From: a bacterium
GTDB taxonomy: Bacteria > Electryoneota > RPQS01
Assembly (NCBI GenBank): GCA_016703065.1
Contig: JADJCU010000001.1
Coordinates: forward strand, 930,001-994,000
Direction: 5' to 3'
DNA length: 64,000 nucleotides
Shown: in pieces, positions 1 through 7,552 of the stretch
How the letters are laid out: the number at the start of each line of letters is the position of its first letter
Numbering within the stretch: the stretch's first letter is position 1
Translations under genes and position numbers: made by a program
Notes under the pieces: generated by a model
Told to the model about the DNA's origin: nothing
The model's database searches: none
What the model saw: the letters and a program-made list of their open reading frames with translations, nothing else

Positions 1-14
1 CGACATAATTGCTG

Positions 15-60
15 GTCTCCCCCCAAAGTTGTCAGCAACTTTGGGGGGATAAAGGGGGTA
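15..60. repeat. Dispersed hairpin repeat, family A copy 1
   Basis: A perfect 13-bp stem pairs positions 19-31 (six C, then AAAGTTG) with 36-48 around the loop TCAG, followed by ATAAAGGGGG. It is the first of five copies in the window that share the C-run / variable palindrome / G-run / A-rich / G-run layout. It lies just beyond the 3' end of the P450 gene and may also act as its terminator. Confidence 0.75.
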
Positions 61-64
61 TGAT

Positions 65-1312
65 TTAACCGTTATGAGCTATCGGGCACGTCGTCCAGCT
101 TACCGGGAACTCATTCAGCGCGCGTGACACAATCGCCGGCTGATATTCGAGCACGTTTGCCATCAGCTTGGGCAGCTCCATGCGCTCGGCCATGATGCGA
201 AACGTTTCGCCCGCTTCCAGCCGCGCCAGCGGGCCGCCCACACACACGTGAATGCCATGCGCAAATGCAACGTGCGGATTGGGATTGCGCGTGATGTCGA
301 GCTTGTCAGGATTCGGGAAGATTTCCGGATCGCGATTCGCCGCCGTTAATGCCAGCAACAGCCGTTGATCCTTCTTAACCAGCTTTCCGCCGACTTCCTG
401 ATCATACCTCGCCCAGCGCACCGTTGCCTTGACCGACGTATCGTAGCGCAAAAGCTCTTCCACCGCGCTGTCCACCAAGGCCGGATTCTGCTTTAAGAGT
501 TCCCACTGATCCGGATTCTGAATAAACGCCAGCGAACCGTTGTTGATCAGGTTCGTCGTCGTCTCGTGCCCGCCGAACACCAGCAGCACCACCGTCGCAA
601 TCACTTCGTCGCGGCTCAGGACACCGTCCTTCTCAGCCTGCGTCAAGAGTGAAATCAGATCATCCTTCGGATTCTGCCGGCGCTCCTCCACCAGCGGCGA
701 CAGATATGCGACGAACGAGTTGATCCCTTCGCACGCGATTTCGCGGCGGCGCGGCTCGTCGGCGCGAATGAAAAACAGCACGCCGATCTGTTCCGACCAG
801 TACTTGATATCGTCGCGATCCTTGTCGGCCTCGGGAATGCCCAGCATATTCAAAATCACCGTCAAGGGAATCAGATAGGAAAACTCCTTCACCATGTCGT
901 ATTGCTTGCCCGCTTCGATGCGGTCGATCACCGAGTGCACGATCTCCTGAATGCGCGGACGGTACTTCTCCAGCGCGACCGGAGTCAACACCGGATTTAA
1001 GAGTCTGCGAATCCGCGTGTGATCGGGCTGATCCTTGAAGATAAACCAATTGGCCAGCACATCGAAGATCGGCTTGTACTTGATTTCATCTCCGGGCCGC
1101 ATCTCTTCACCGAGATATTTGATGCGCTGCGACGACCAGCCCGCCGGATCGCGCAGCACCTTCACGATGTCATTGTAGCTCGTGAGTACCCAGCCGCCCC
1201 ACTTTTCGTTCCAATACACCGGATCATGCGCGCGCAGCTTGTGATAATAAGCATGCGGATCGTTCATCACGTCCCGCGTCATCATGTCATTAAAATACTC
1301 GGTGGTGTGCAT
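65..1312 (-). CDS. Cytochrome P450
   Basis: A soluble bacterial-type cytochrome P450 of 415 aa, the usual length for the family. Seen in the sequence: a helix-C DHTRIRR segment near residue 97; the I-helix oxygen-activation motif GGHETT near residue 248; the K-helix ExxR motif (EELLR); and the haem-binding loop FAHGIHVCVGGPLAR with the cysteine ligand at about residue 357. There is no N-terminal membrane anchor, so it should be cytosolic and depend on a separate ferredoxin or reductase. It has an ATG start with an AGGAG Shine-Dalgarno sequence 6 nt upstream. No redox partner or biosynthetic cluster lies beside it, so the substrate cannot be inferred. Confidence 0.93.
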   Translation of the reverse strand: MHTTEYFNDMMTRDVMNDPHAYYHKLRAHDPVYWNEKWGGWVLTSYNDIVKVLRDPAGWSSQRIKYLGEEMRPGDEIKYKPIFDVLANWFIFKDQPDHTRIRRLLNPVLTPVALEKYRPRIQEIVHSVIDRIEAGKQYDMVKEFSYLIPLTVILNMLGIPEADKDRDDIKYWSEQIGVLFFIRADEPRRREIACEGINSFVAYLSPLVEERRQNPKDDLISLLTQAEKDGVLSRDEVIATVVLLVFGGHETTTNLINNGSLAFIQNPDQWELLKQNPALVDSAVEELLRYDTSVKATVRWARYDQEVGGKLVKKDQRLLLALTAANRDPEIFPNPDKLDITRNPNPHVAFAHGIHVCVGGPLARLEAGETFRIMAERMELPKLMANVLEYQPAIVSRALNEFPVSWTTCPIAHNG

Positions 1313-1475
1313 GTGTGCTCCTGTTAGAGTTTACAATGTACTGCGCGTTAATGTGTAAGCTATTTGTAGGGGCGGAAGGCATTCCGCCAGTGTGCGAGGA
1401 TTTGCCGCGGCTGAAGGATCCATTCAAAGGAAGCAACCATCAAATGCGCAGGCCACCCAACCCCAAACCGTTGTC

Positions 1476-1590
1476 ATGCTGAACGCAGTGAAACATCTCT
1501 CTGATCTCCCCCAAATCTGCCGCAGATTTGGGGGGACAAAGGGGGGTCTGAGAGATTCGTAACTCAGCCAAGCCTACGTTCAGAATGAAT
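1476..1590. repeat. Composite inverted repeat (family B) containing hairpin A copy 2
   Basis: Most of the gene-free stretch 1313-1698 is repeat. The outer arms, GAACGCAGTGAAACATCTCT near 1484 and CCAAGCCTACGTTCAGAATGA near 1568, are imperfectly inverted: GTTCAG/CTGAAC and AGAGAT/ATCTCT. Nested inside is a family-A hairpin, stem about 1507-1519 / 1523-1536, followed by ACAAAGGGGGG. A second copy of the outer element is at 22526-22656. The preceding 1360-1440 also holds short GGCGGAAGGCATTCCGCC-type palindromes. No gene is seen here. Confidence 0.65.
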
Positions 1591-1698
1591 GTGCTAATGA
1601 CACCAGAAGCATTCTGAAATAATTGAAGCTATGCAGCAAATCTTGACACGCGTCATTTCCGAAATCCAAACTCCCCTTCTTTTTCGGCGGCACAAGGA

Positions 1699-2052
1699 TT
1701 ATTGCGACTGCGTAGCGCAACGGGTCCAGCGTCCACGCTGGTGTACTGCTCGCGGACTCCGCAAAACGCTTGAAAGCATCGCCACGCCCTGCTCCGTGAA
1801 AGCACGCGGAGCATAACGAAGTCCGCCCCAACTTGAGGTGCCAAAATGGAACCTCAAGTTTTCAACTTCCTCTGCGGTCAAGTGGAACATGAAGTCATCA
1901 GGAAACCTGTCGGAATTCCTTGTTACTTGACGATTTAGATGCTTCGTTTCGATGCCGTACAGCTCCGCCAAGTCCCGGTCCAGCATGACTTTCTGGCCGC
2001 GCAGCACGAGAATCTTGTTCTCAATCCGTTCTACAGGAATCAGGTCTTTCAT
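1699..2052 (-). pseudogene. ORF6N-domain DNA-binding protein, truncated
   Basis: The N-terminal part is a clear ORF6N domain, a DNA-binding module found in phage antirepressors and stand-alone bacterial proteins. Recognisable blocks are KILVLRGQKVMLDRDLAELY, then LNRQVTRN, RFPDDFMFHLT and FTEQGVAMLSSVL. After GVAMLSSVL the sequence stops resembling the family and ends about 20 residues later in a low-complexity arginine-rich tail. That tail overlaps an inverted repeat (CCAGCGT/ACGCTGG near 1729-1744). Full-length members usually continue for a further helical domain, so the 3' half appears to have been lost to repeat insertion or decay. The ATG at 2052 is chosen over an upstream TTG. It is not co-directional with the phage head genes that follow. 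Confidence 0.6.
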
Positions 2053-2103
2053 GTTCAATCCGGTTTGAAGTCACCATTTGTGACCACAAGATTTCCAATT
2101 CCG

Positions 2104-2130
2104 CCCGGGTTGCGTTTCGCTCAACCCGTC
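2104..2130. repeat. GGGTTGCG...CGCTCAACCC hairpin (family C copy 1)
   Basis: The stem CGGGTTG (2106-2112) pairs with CAACCCG (2122-2128) around a short GC/T loop. The sequence GGGTCCAGCGTCC follows at about 2140 and recurs at about 1724, next to the truncated ORF6N gene. A related hairpin lies at 51196-51220. Confidence 0.55.
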
Positions 2131-2155
2131 GTGCGGCCCTGGGTCCAGCGTCCGC

Positions 2156-2956
2156 CTATTCCCCAAACACAGTCCCCTTGTTCAACTCTGCAAGCGCACC
2201 ATTGTAGGGACTCTTCGCAAGTTCCTCGCGCAAGTCGAGAATGTACTCCTGTCGGCCCTTGATTACCGGTGGCCAGAGCGCCGCAACAATTTCCAAACCG
2301 ATCTCCGCATTGCCCGTGTAGATCATCTCCACCAACGTGCGATGCAAGACAGCGTGCGAAGCCGACATGAATTCGGACTCCGATTGCGCGTTGTAGTCGC
2401 GCCACTCATTGGCACTCTGCACATCATGAATCAGCGCGAGCAGCTCATGCGCCGTCGGTTCGGGCTTGTGCATCAATTCCGGCGCGGGCACAAACCCCTC
2501 GCGCGACGCTTCGAGCACCACGGTCGGCAGCGGCGAGTCGCTGTGCGGCAGCTTCCAATAGTCGAGCGTCAAATCGCCCGCCGTCACGTCCCACAGACCG
2601 TCGTCGTCGCGATCTGCCCACGTCCCGGCGTGCTCAATCGTGTCAAGCACTTCAAAATTGTACCCGAGCGAGAGCACATACTGCGCATAGCAGCAGTGCG
2701 CGCCGCCGGAATAGGTTTCGATCACGACGTCGCGCACATGATCGCCCGTCAAGTCATTCGGCAGACCGAGCGAGTCCGCATCCAGCACGCGGACCACGTA
2801 GTCGCTCACGTCCCACATGTGCTTGTCCTTCTTCATCACGACCAACTGCTGCATCAATCCGTCGCGCGTCGGAGATTGCGTAAACTTGTAGTCGCCGATC
2901 GTCGTCGTCTGTGCGCACAGCAGGCTTGCGCACAGCAGCACAAAAACTATTGGCAT
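2156..2956 (-). CDS. Secreted hypothetical protein with GGAHCC motif
   Basis: A 266-aa exported protein. Residues 1-16 form a typical signal peptide (hydrophobic core VFVLLCASLLC, then AQ). The mature part starts with a beta-rich domain: a TIGDYKFT strand, the DLTGDHVRDVVIETYSGGAHCC segment, and LWDVTAGDLTLDYW. GGAHCC followed by an aspartate-rich stretch (ADRDDDGLWD) recalls FG-GAP-like or calcium-binding propeller blades, but I do not recognise a named family. The C-terminal half is helical and contains repeated alanine and glutamate. Its start codon overlaps the end of the upstream 81-aa gene by 10 nt, so the two are probably co-transcribed and translationally coupled. Confidence 0.7.
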   Translation of the reverse strand: MPIVFVLLCASLLCAQTTTIGDYKFTQSPTRDGLMQQLVVMKKDKHMWDVSDYVVRVLDADSLGLPNDLTGDHVRDVVIETYSGGAHCCYAQYVLSLGYNFEVLDTIEHAGTWADRDDDGLWDVTAGDLTLDYWKLPHSDSPLPTVVLEASREGFVPAPELMHKPEPTAHELLALIHDVQSANEWRDYNAQSESEFMSASHAVLHRTLVEMIYTGNAEIGLEIVAALWPPVIKGRQEYILDLREELAKSPYNGALAELNKGTVFGE

Positions 2957-3192
2957 GGCTCCGTTCCTTTGGGTCCAAAGCTCGCATACGTGACGCCATC
3001 CGTACCCACAATATCAAACGTCTCCCATTCCGCGCGCCGTGCCCAATCGCGCACCACGATGTTGCGCTCAGTCTGTGTGAGCGCATAGAGCTCTTCCAAA
3101 GCCGCGCGCTCCGGCGGCACGCCAAACGCGGCTTGATAGAGATCGGCAAAGCTGTAGGTACAATGGGAAGACATGGGAGAGACTAAATACAT
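2947..3192 (-). CDS. Small hypothetical protein
   Basis: An 81-aa protein with no recognised domain. The N-terminal half looks helical (SFADLYQAAFG, then PERAALEELYALTQTERNIV) and the C-terminal half beta-like (WETFDIVGTDGVTYASFGPK). It has no signal peptide, so it is probably cytosolic. An internal ATG at 3174 is an alternative start. The gene overlaps the secreted hypothetical gene downstream by 10 nt. Its own upstream region is the AT-rich stretch leading to the divergent phage island. Confidence 0.5.
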   Translation of the reverse strand: MYLVSPMSSHCTYSFADLYQAAFGVPPERAALEELYALTQTERNIVVRDWARRAEWETFDIVGTDGVTYASFGPKGTEPCQ

Positions 3193-3680
3193 GGTCTGAG
3201 GCGGCGCGGCGTTGCCAGAACATCGAGTCGCTGGTAATCACGAAAAATACGGATTTTTGCCCGCAATATCAAACCACCTGACCCGCTAAATCACAGTAGA
3301 GAGAGGAGTTAGCTCCTGATACGCGGGCTCCGATGCAGAGTCACTCCGGCAGCCCGGCGGATCAGAGAGAGCCGAGAAAGCTCTAAAAAACAGATGTTGT
3401 GTAAAATAAACATCCATCGAGAGCCTGTAGCCACTCGGGTATCGGAACGCAAAATACAGTATTTATTTATTTTTTATTGTTTTATTCATAAGTTATTGTT
3501 ATCACAAGAGCACCATTGAGAGGCCTGATGCCTCCGATTTTCGCCCTGCGTCGATTTCGACGCGAAAATTTAGTTACGTATAAACAGATATTTATTTTCA
3601 TTCCAACCCAGCATTATTGAACAAACGGACAAGTCAAGTGCTGATTTCCTCGCCACTTGTGTTATTTATACAGAAATCGC
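3193..3680. other. Gene-free AT-rich intergenic region
   Basis: No convincing gene is seen in either strand. The segment from about 3400 to 3620 is clearly more AT-rich than the rest of the window (A/T runs at 3455-3500 and 3575-3600). It separates the divergent 81-aa gene from the phage promoter at 3681 and probably holds control sequences for both. Confidence 0.5.
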
Positions 3681-3709
3681 TTGACAAACCGTCGTTAATA
3701 TCATATATT
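3681..3709 (+). promoter_or_regulatory. Sigma-70 promoter of the phage head module
   Basis: TTGACA (3681-3686) and TATATT (3704-3709) are separated by exactly 17 bp. The start codon of the first phage-island gene is at 3740, giving a short leader with GGAG at 3725-3728. This is one of only two near-perfect housekeeping promoters noticed in the window; the other precedes the ExbB operon. Confidence 0.6.
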
Positions 3710-3739
3710 GGAGTCATCCACAACGGAGACCCCAACCCC

Positions 3740-4126
3740 ATGCAGAATCCTGCCGAGTCGGCCATCACTACGGCCCAAGCCCTGATCGAAAACCCCACAA
3801 CCCTCGATCTCGATCAACTGACACATCAACTTGAACTTGCGGCTCTCGAAGGGGCCGCGCTGCGCGGACTCATCAACATATATGAAGATGAACTCCGCCG
3901 CGAACTCAAGAGCAAGGTCGATCTTGCCGGAGGCATTCCCGCGTGCCCAGACGCCGCCCTTGCCTTCACCCTCAGCGGAGAGCAACTGCTCGCCGCCCGC
4001 CGCCAGGCATCCCTGCACTTCAACCGCGTTTTCGCCCTGGCGCCACTCTCCCGGAGCGCTATCCCCACCTCTTCCTCCCGCGTGCCCAAAGACCTGCTGC
4101 TCCGGTCAGGTCTCGGCACAAGCTAA
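3740..4126 (+). CDS. Small helical protein at the head of the phage island
   Basis: About 128 aa, not assigned to a family. Residues 1-65 are strongly helical and charged (LEGAALRGLINIYEDELRR is the longest amphipathic stretch), and the middle (LSGEQLLAARRQASLHFNRVF) continues as helix. The ATG at 3740 is preferred to the longer open frame from 3617 because it follows the promoter and a GGAG. The C-terminus may be misread: adding one T to the TTTT at 4029-4032 would give FRPGATLPERYPHLF, which looks more protein-like than the given frame. From its position it may be a scaffold or other small virion-assembly protein, but this rests on context alone. Confidence 0.5.
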   Translation: MQNPAESAITTAQALIENPTTLDLDQLTHQLELAALEGAALRGLINIYEDELRRELKSKVDLAGGIPACPDAALAFTLSGEQLLAARRQASLHFNRVFALAPLSRSAIPTSSSRVPKDLLLRSGLGTS

Positions 4127-4134
4127 CCTCGAGT

Positions 4135-4162
4135 CTCCCCCGGGCCGACCGGGGGGACTACC
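4135..4162. repeat. Family A-like hairpin, short copy
   Basis: The stem CCCCCGG (4137-4143) pairs with CCGGGGG (4149-4155), followed by ACTACCGGGG, which keeps the C-run / G-run / second G-run layout of the family with shorter arms. It sits right after the stop codon of the first phage-island gene, within the gene-free stretch 4127-4454. Confidence 0.5.
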
Positions 4163-4330
4163 GGGGATCAATCTCCCCAACTGATTCCCCGCCGTTCCGT
4201 ATTCCCTCCCCAGACCACTCCCGCTCAAACCACATTTCTCTTGCTGCAATCGTGACGCTCTCTAATGAGAGCGCACTGCCGCGCGGCACTACTCGCAGCA
4301 TCCGTAATCTCCGGAGCGTCGCGAGTTATG

Positions 4331-4375
4331 GTTGCCCCTCAAATCGCCCGGCGATTTGAGGGGACAGGGGAGGAG
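4331..4375. repeat. Dispersed hairpin repeat, family A copy 3
   Basis: The stem CCCCTCAAATCGC (4335-4347) pairs perfectly with 4351-4363, followed by ACAGGGGAGG. It lies between two phage genes, so the repeat family has spread within the phage island. The rest of 4127-4454 shows no gene. Confidence 0.7.
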
Positions 4376-4454
4376 CATCTGTCACCTATCTCTCAACTCA
4401 CCACAACCCGAAAGGAATAAGCGCCAGCACAAGTCTGGTGCTTAACAAGTACCA

Positions 4455-4898
4455 ATGCCTACCTCTTTCAAAGTCAACAATGAAGGTGCCGGAGCGAATC
4501 TGCTGCTCACCTTCGAAGTCGATACGACCGCCAACCGCGATTTCACGTGGTCCGATCTCGACAGTAATCTCACCGCAGCCGCCATGGCCGACAGCAACAA
4601 AGTCGGCATGGGCACGGCAGGAACTCGCCTGATCGGCAAAGTCATCTCGGTCTCCGATGATCTCGCCGCCGGAACAAGCGTGCCGCAACTCTGCACCGTG
4701 CAGGTCACCGGCGTCGCGCGCTTCCTCTACAGCGGTACCGCGCCGAGCGTCGGCAATAAAGTCGAATGCGACGGGACCGGAAAAGTCCGCAAAGCGCTCA
4801 CCGCCACAGATGTTCCCGCCGGCGGCACCGCGCATCGCGGCTTGGTCATCGCCGTCGACACCACCGCTACTACGTGCGACGTACTCCTCGACGCCTGA
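4455..4898 (+). CDS. Phage capsid cement/decoration-like protein
   Basis: A 147-aa protein placed directly before the major capsid gene, the usual position of a head-decoration (cement) protein. It is rich in small residues and predicted beta strands: an FKVNNEGAGANLLLTFEV start, a central RLIGKVISVSDD block, then CTVQVTGVARFLYSG, VGNKVECDGTGKV, and a C-terminal RGLVIAVDTTATTCDVLL. The pattern of a parameter-like G-x-V strand set ending in a short VLL tail recalls DUF2190-type cement proteins that stabilise HK97-fold capsids. No strong Shine-Dalgarno is seen before the ATG. The family call is a resemblance, supported by the neighbours. Confidence 0.65.
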   Translation: MPTSFKVNNEGAGANLLLTFEVDTTANRDFTWSDLDSNLTAAAMADSNKVGMGTAGTRLIGKVISVSDDLAAGTSVPQLCTVQVTGVARFLYSGTAPSVGNKVECDGTGKVRKALTATDVPAGGTAHRGLVIAVDTTATTCDVLLDA

Positions 4899-4943
4899 TC
4901 TTCTACTCACTCACCCTCCCTTATCCTACATCCCTTCCACACT

Positions 4944-6013
4944 ATGACTCTCGACTTTTCCCAAGCCTACTCCCTGCGTGACAAGGTGCAAGAGCACTCG
5001 CGCAGCGGAAATCTCGCCCTCTATGCCGAAGCGCAGGAGCGCGGCATGACTTTCACCGAACTACTCGAAGAGCTCGATCCGTCGCCGCGCAAAGCGGACG
5101 GCGCGCTCGACTCACCGCTCGATGCGTTTGAACGGCAGCTCTTTCTGGCCGACATCTCTTTCGCGGGTCGTAACGCAACGACGCTCGAACAGTTTTTGTC
5201 CGGCCCCGGAATGATCCTCGCTCCCGAATACGTTTCGCGCGAAATTCGGCGCGGCTATAAAATGGTCCAGGACCCTGAAGAACTCGTGGCGGCTATTGTG
5301 CCCGAACGCGGTCCCACCGTCACGCCGCTCTACATCAAGACCGACTTCGCCAAGAAGTCGCAGCGCCGCAATGACAGCGCAGCCTATCCGGTCGTCAAGC
5401 TCGCCTATCGTCAAAAAGAAGCCGGCATGATCGACCGCGGACGACAATTTGATTTCAGCTACCGCATTCTGAAAAATCAAAAGCTCGCTGAGTTCCGTGT
5501 CTTCCTCTGGTGGATCGGCGCGCAATTGGCCGCCGATGAAATCGCCGAAATCTACAACATCTGCATCAACGGCGATGGCACCTCGCCCGCTCCGGCCAAC
5601 GTATTCAACGGCACCGGCGGCGCGTTTGCCTACACCGATCTCATTCACCTTGCCATGTCCTTCGATGGTCCCGCGCGCATGACGCATTTGCTCGGTGCGA
5701 AGTCCGATATCGAAGCCGTGCTGAAGATCTACGAACTGCAGGATGCACAGGCCTTCCAGGGCGGCGCCTTCCAAAACACCGGTGACTATCGCACGTTCCT
5801 GCCCCTTAACACGCGACTTGTCGCAGTGGAAGGCGCTACCGCCACGAAATTCGCCGCGCTCGATCACCGCTTCGCGATTCGTGAATCCGTCGCTCAGCCG
5901 CTCTTGATCGGGCTGAAAAGATCATCACGCACAAACTCGAATCCGCGGTCGTCTCCAAGGAATCCGTGTACACGATTATGGTTGACGAAGCCGTCTCGAT
6001 GTCCGACTACTAA
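4944..6013 (+). CDS. Phage major capsid protein (one apparent frameshift)
   Basis: Reconstructed as about 356 aa, the size of HK97-fold major capsid proteins. The N-terminal ~110 residues are a helical, charged delta-like region. The core follows: GPTVTPLYIKTDFAKKSQRR, a YPVVKLAYRQKEAGMIDRG E-loop-like hairpin, a long FRVFLWWIGAQLAADEI spine helix, YNICINGDGT, and LVAVEGATATKFAALDHRFA. The open frame breaks at the GGG at 5910-5912. Restoring one G continues with EKIITHKLESAVVSKESVY and ends at the TAA at 6011-6013 after MSDY. Without the correction the frame runs on into the hairpin repeat at 6077, which is implausible. The frameshift is interpreted as a homopolymer indel. Confidence 0.8.
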
Positions 6014-6076
6014 GCGCGCGTCGTTTGAATACGACTTGGTCGCGATTCTGAATGACGCGGAGAATCCCTCCGATTT

Positions 6077-6120
6077 CCCCCCAAAATCGCGTGCGATTTT
6101 GGGGGGACAGAAGGGGGGGT
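6077..6120. repeat. Dispersed hairpin repeat, family A copy 4
   Basis: The best-preserved copy: CCCCCCAAAATCGC (6077-6090) pairs perfectly with 6093-6106 around a GT loop, followed by ACAGAAGGGGGGG. It separates the capsid gene from the next phage gene and could terminate or attenuate capsid transcription. Confidence 0.75.
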
Positions 6121-6195
6121 CTAACCCAAAACAACACAACTCACAGATATGCCAAAATCCTCCTTGCCCATGCCTTCGCAAGTCAGCCCCTGCAG

Positions 6196-6516
6196 ATGTT
6201 GAACTTCGGCGGAACATTGGGCACCTCTGCAGTCTACCTGCCCGGACCCGGCGGTATCGCCGCCGATGGCGTTCCGATTCCCTACGCCGGAACGCTCGCC
6301 AAGCTGATCCTATTCGATGGCACGAACATCCACTCTGACGGCTCGACCGTGACCTTCGCGACCAATGACCGGATCGCCGTCTACTGCCAAAATGTCGGAG
6401 GATCATTCACGGTCAAAGTCCGAATCAACGGAGTCTCGACGACGCTGCAGGTCAGCTCCGTGCCCCTCAATTCTACGCTGTTGGCAACGGTCGTTTTCGC
6501 CATTAACCGGACATAA
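6196..6516 (+). CDS. Small beta-rich phage-island protein
   Basis: About 106 aa from the ATG at 6196. It is glycine- and threonine-rich with alternating strands (LNFGGTLGTSAVYLPGPGG, then TLAKLILFDG, STVTFATNDRIAVYC, FTVKVRINGVSTTLQV). The composition suits a virion surface or tail-type beta-sandwich, but I recognise no family. If one C is missing from the CCCC at 6187-6190, the gene would instead start at the ATG at 6149 and gain about 16 residues. Its stop lies just before the Shine-Dalgarno of the next gene, so it is part of the same transcription unit. Confidence 0.55.
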   Translation: MLNFGGTLGTSAVYLPGPGGIAADGVPIPYAGTLAKLILFDGTNIHSDGSTVTFATNDRIAVYCQNVGGSFTVKVRINGVSTTLQVSSVPLNSTLLATVVFAINRT

Positions 6517-6525
6517 GGAGCGCCC

Positions 6526-7350
6526 GTGTCGTTCACCACAGTTGATACTATTCGCAAGCATCTCATTGCTGCAGTCGAACCTGAACAGTCGTTTGAAAAC
6601 GTGTCGGTTCAATTCGTCGGCACTGATCAAGCCCTGCTTCCGCATGCAAATCTCGTCGATAGCACCGTGCACGTGAAGCTCCTCGCTTCCGAACTTCCGG
6701 AGAGGGAATCCGCCGTGCTGCTGGTCGACGAAGACTTGGCCGCACTTTCGAATAAGTCGCTCGCGCGCGGGTCGATCGTCGTGGCCAAGGACTTTGCGCT
6801 CACGCAAGTCTTCGATGAAGAACGCGACTACCGGGTGGACTATCAGAACGGGAGGCTCTGGCGACTTTCTGCTGGAGACATTCCCAATTCGTTCCCGGTA
6901 GTCGTCTGGTACGACCGCTATGAGAATTTCGAGGAGACTGCCGATTTCATCGTCGACTATGCGGCGGGAAGCGTCCGCCGCGCAGCGGGCAGCGGCATTC
7001 CCGACGGAGCGACCGCGTTGGTCGATTACACCGTCGCACAGGGAGCGGCAGAAGACGCTTTGATTGAAGTCGCGATCACCGAAGCGGAAGATGTGATTGT
7101 GCGCAATCTTCGCGACGGATACTCCGCCAGCTCAACCGATCAAGGTCTCAAAACCGGAGCAAATTATCTCACGCTCTCAATCGTCGCCCGCAGCATGAGC
7201 GCGCTGACTCTGACTCGGAATGTCGGTTCCGACGCCTACTCGCGCGCCCGGGAATGGCAGCAGCTCTCGGAAAAATGGCTCGCCGCCGCGTGGCAAGTGC
7301 TCGCTCCCTTCATCACACCGCACTCGATGAGGCCGCCCTTTGCCGACTAA
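6526..7350 (+). CDS. Putative phage head-tail connector protein
   Basis: A 274-aa protein with a GTG start 5 nt after AAGGAG. The N-terminal half alternates beta strands with acidic turns (DEERDYRVDYQNGRLWRL, and later DFIVDYAAGSVRR), like structural virion proteins that dock to a ring. The last ~90 residues are helical (DALIEVAITEAEDVIVRNL, LTLSIVARSMSALTL, EWQQLSEKWLAAAW), similar in character to head-tail adaptor proteins. It lies between the capsid genes and terminase, and its end overlaps the start of the small-terminase-like gene by 11 nt. The connector role is inferred from position and secondary-structure character. Confidence 0.6.
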   Translation: MSFTTVDTIRKHLIAAVEPEQSFENVSVQFVGTDQALLPHANLVDSTVHVKLLASELPERESAVLLVDEDLAALSNKSLARGSIVVAKDFALTQVFDEERDYRVDYQNGRLWRLSAGDIPNSFPVVVWYDRYENFEETADFIVDYAAGSVRRAAGSGIPDGATALVDYTVAQGAAEDALIEVAITEAEDVIVRNLRDGYSASSTDQGLKTGANYLTLSIVARSMSALTLTRNVGSDAYSRAREWQQLSEKWLAAAWQVLAPFITPHSMRPPFAD

Positions 7351-7552
7351 TACTGCTATCTTCTCCGCCGACTCGAAACAGGCGGTGCTCGAAACCCTGT
7401 TTCGACTCGCTAGGGAGGAGAAATCCGTCCCCGCAATTAAACTCTATCTTGAACTCGCGGAACAGGCTCAAGACAACGGAGCCGATCTGTCCTTCGAGCA
7501 GGCCGTCGAACTACTCAAACAACATGACACCGAGCGAATTACAGTCGATTAG
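7340..7552 (+). CDS. Small terminase subunit-like protein
   Basis: A 70-aa, all-helical protein with a TTG start. It overlaps the preceding gene by 11 nt and the large terminase gene by 29 nt, the arrangement expected of a terS-terL pair. The segment AVLETLFRLAREEKSVPAIK followed by LYLELAEQAQ resembles the 'xAAIKLYLEL' helix common in small terminase subunits, which recognise the packaging site and feed DNA to the large subunit. It is shorter than most TerS proteins, so a minimal or truncated form is possible. Confidence 0.6.
   Translation: MPTNTAIFSADSKQAVLETLFRLAREEKSVPAIKLYLELAEQAQDNGADLSFEQAVELLKQHDTERITVD

Noticed and set aside
5112..5867. A 251-aa minus-strand frame opposite the capsid gene
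   Set aside because: Shadow of the capsid reading frame; no domain, no ribosome-binding site.
5905..6013. Programmed frameshift making an alternative capsid tail
   Set aside because: No slippery heptamer or stimulatory structure is visible at the break, and the same type of one-base homopolymer break occurs in unrelated housekeeping genes.
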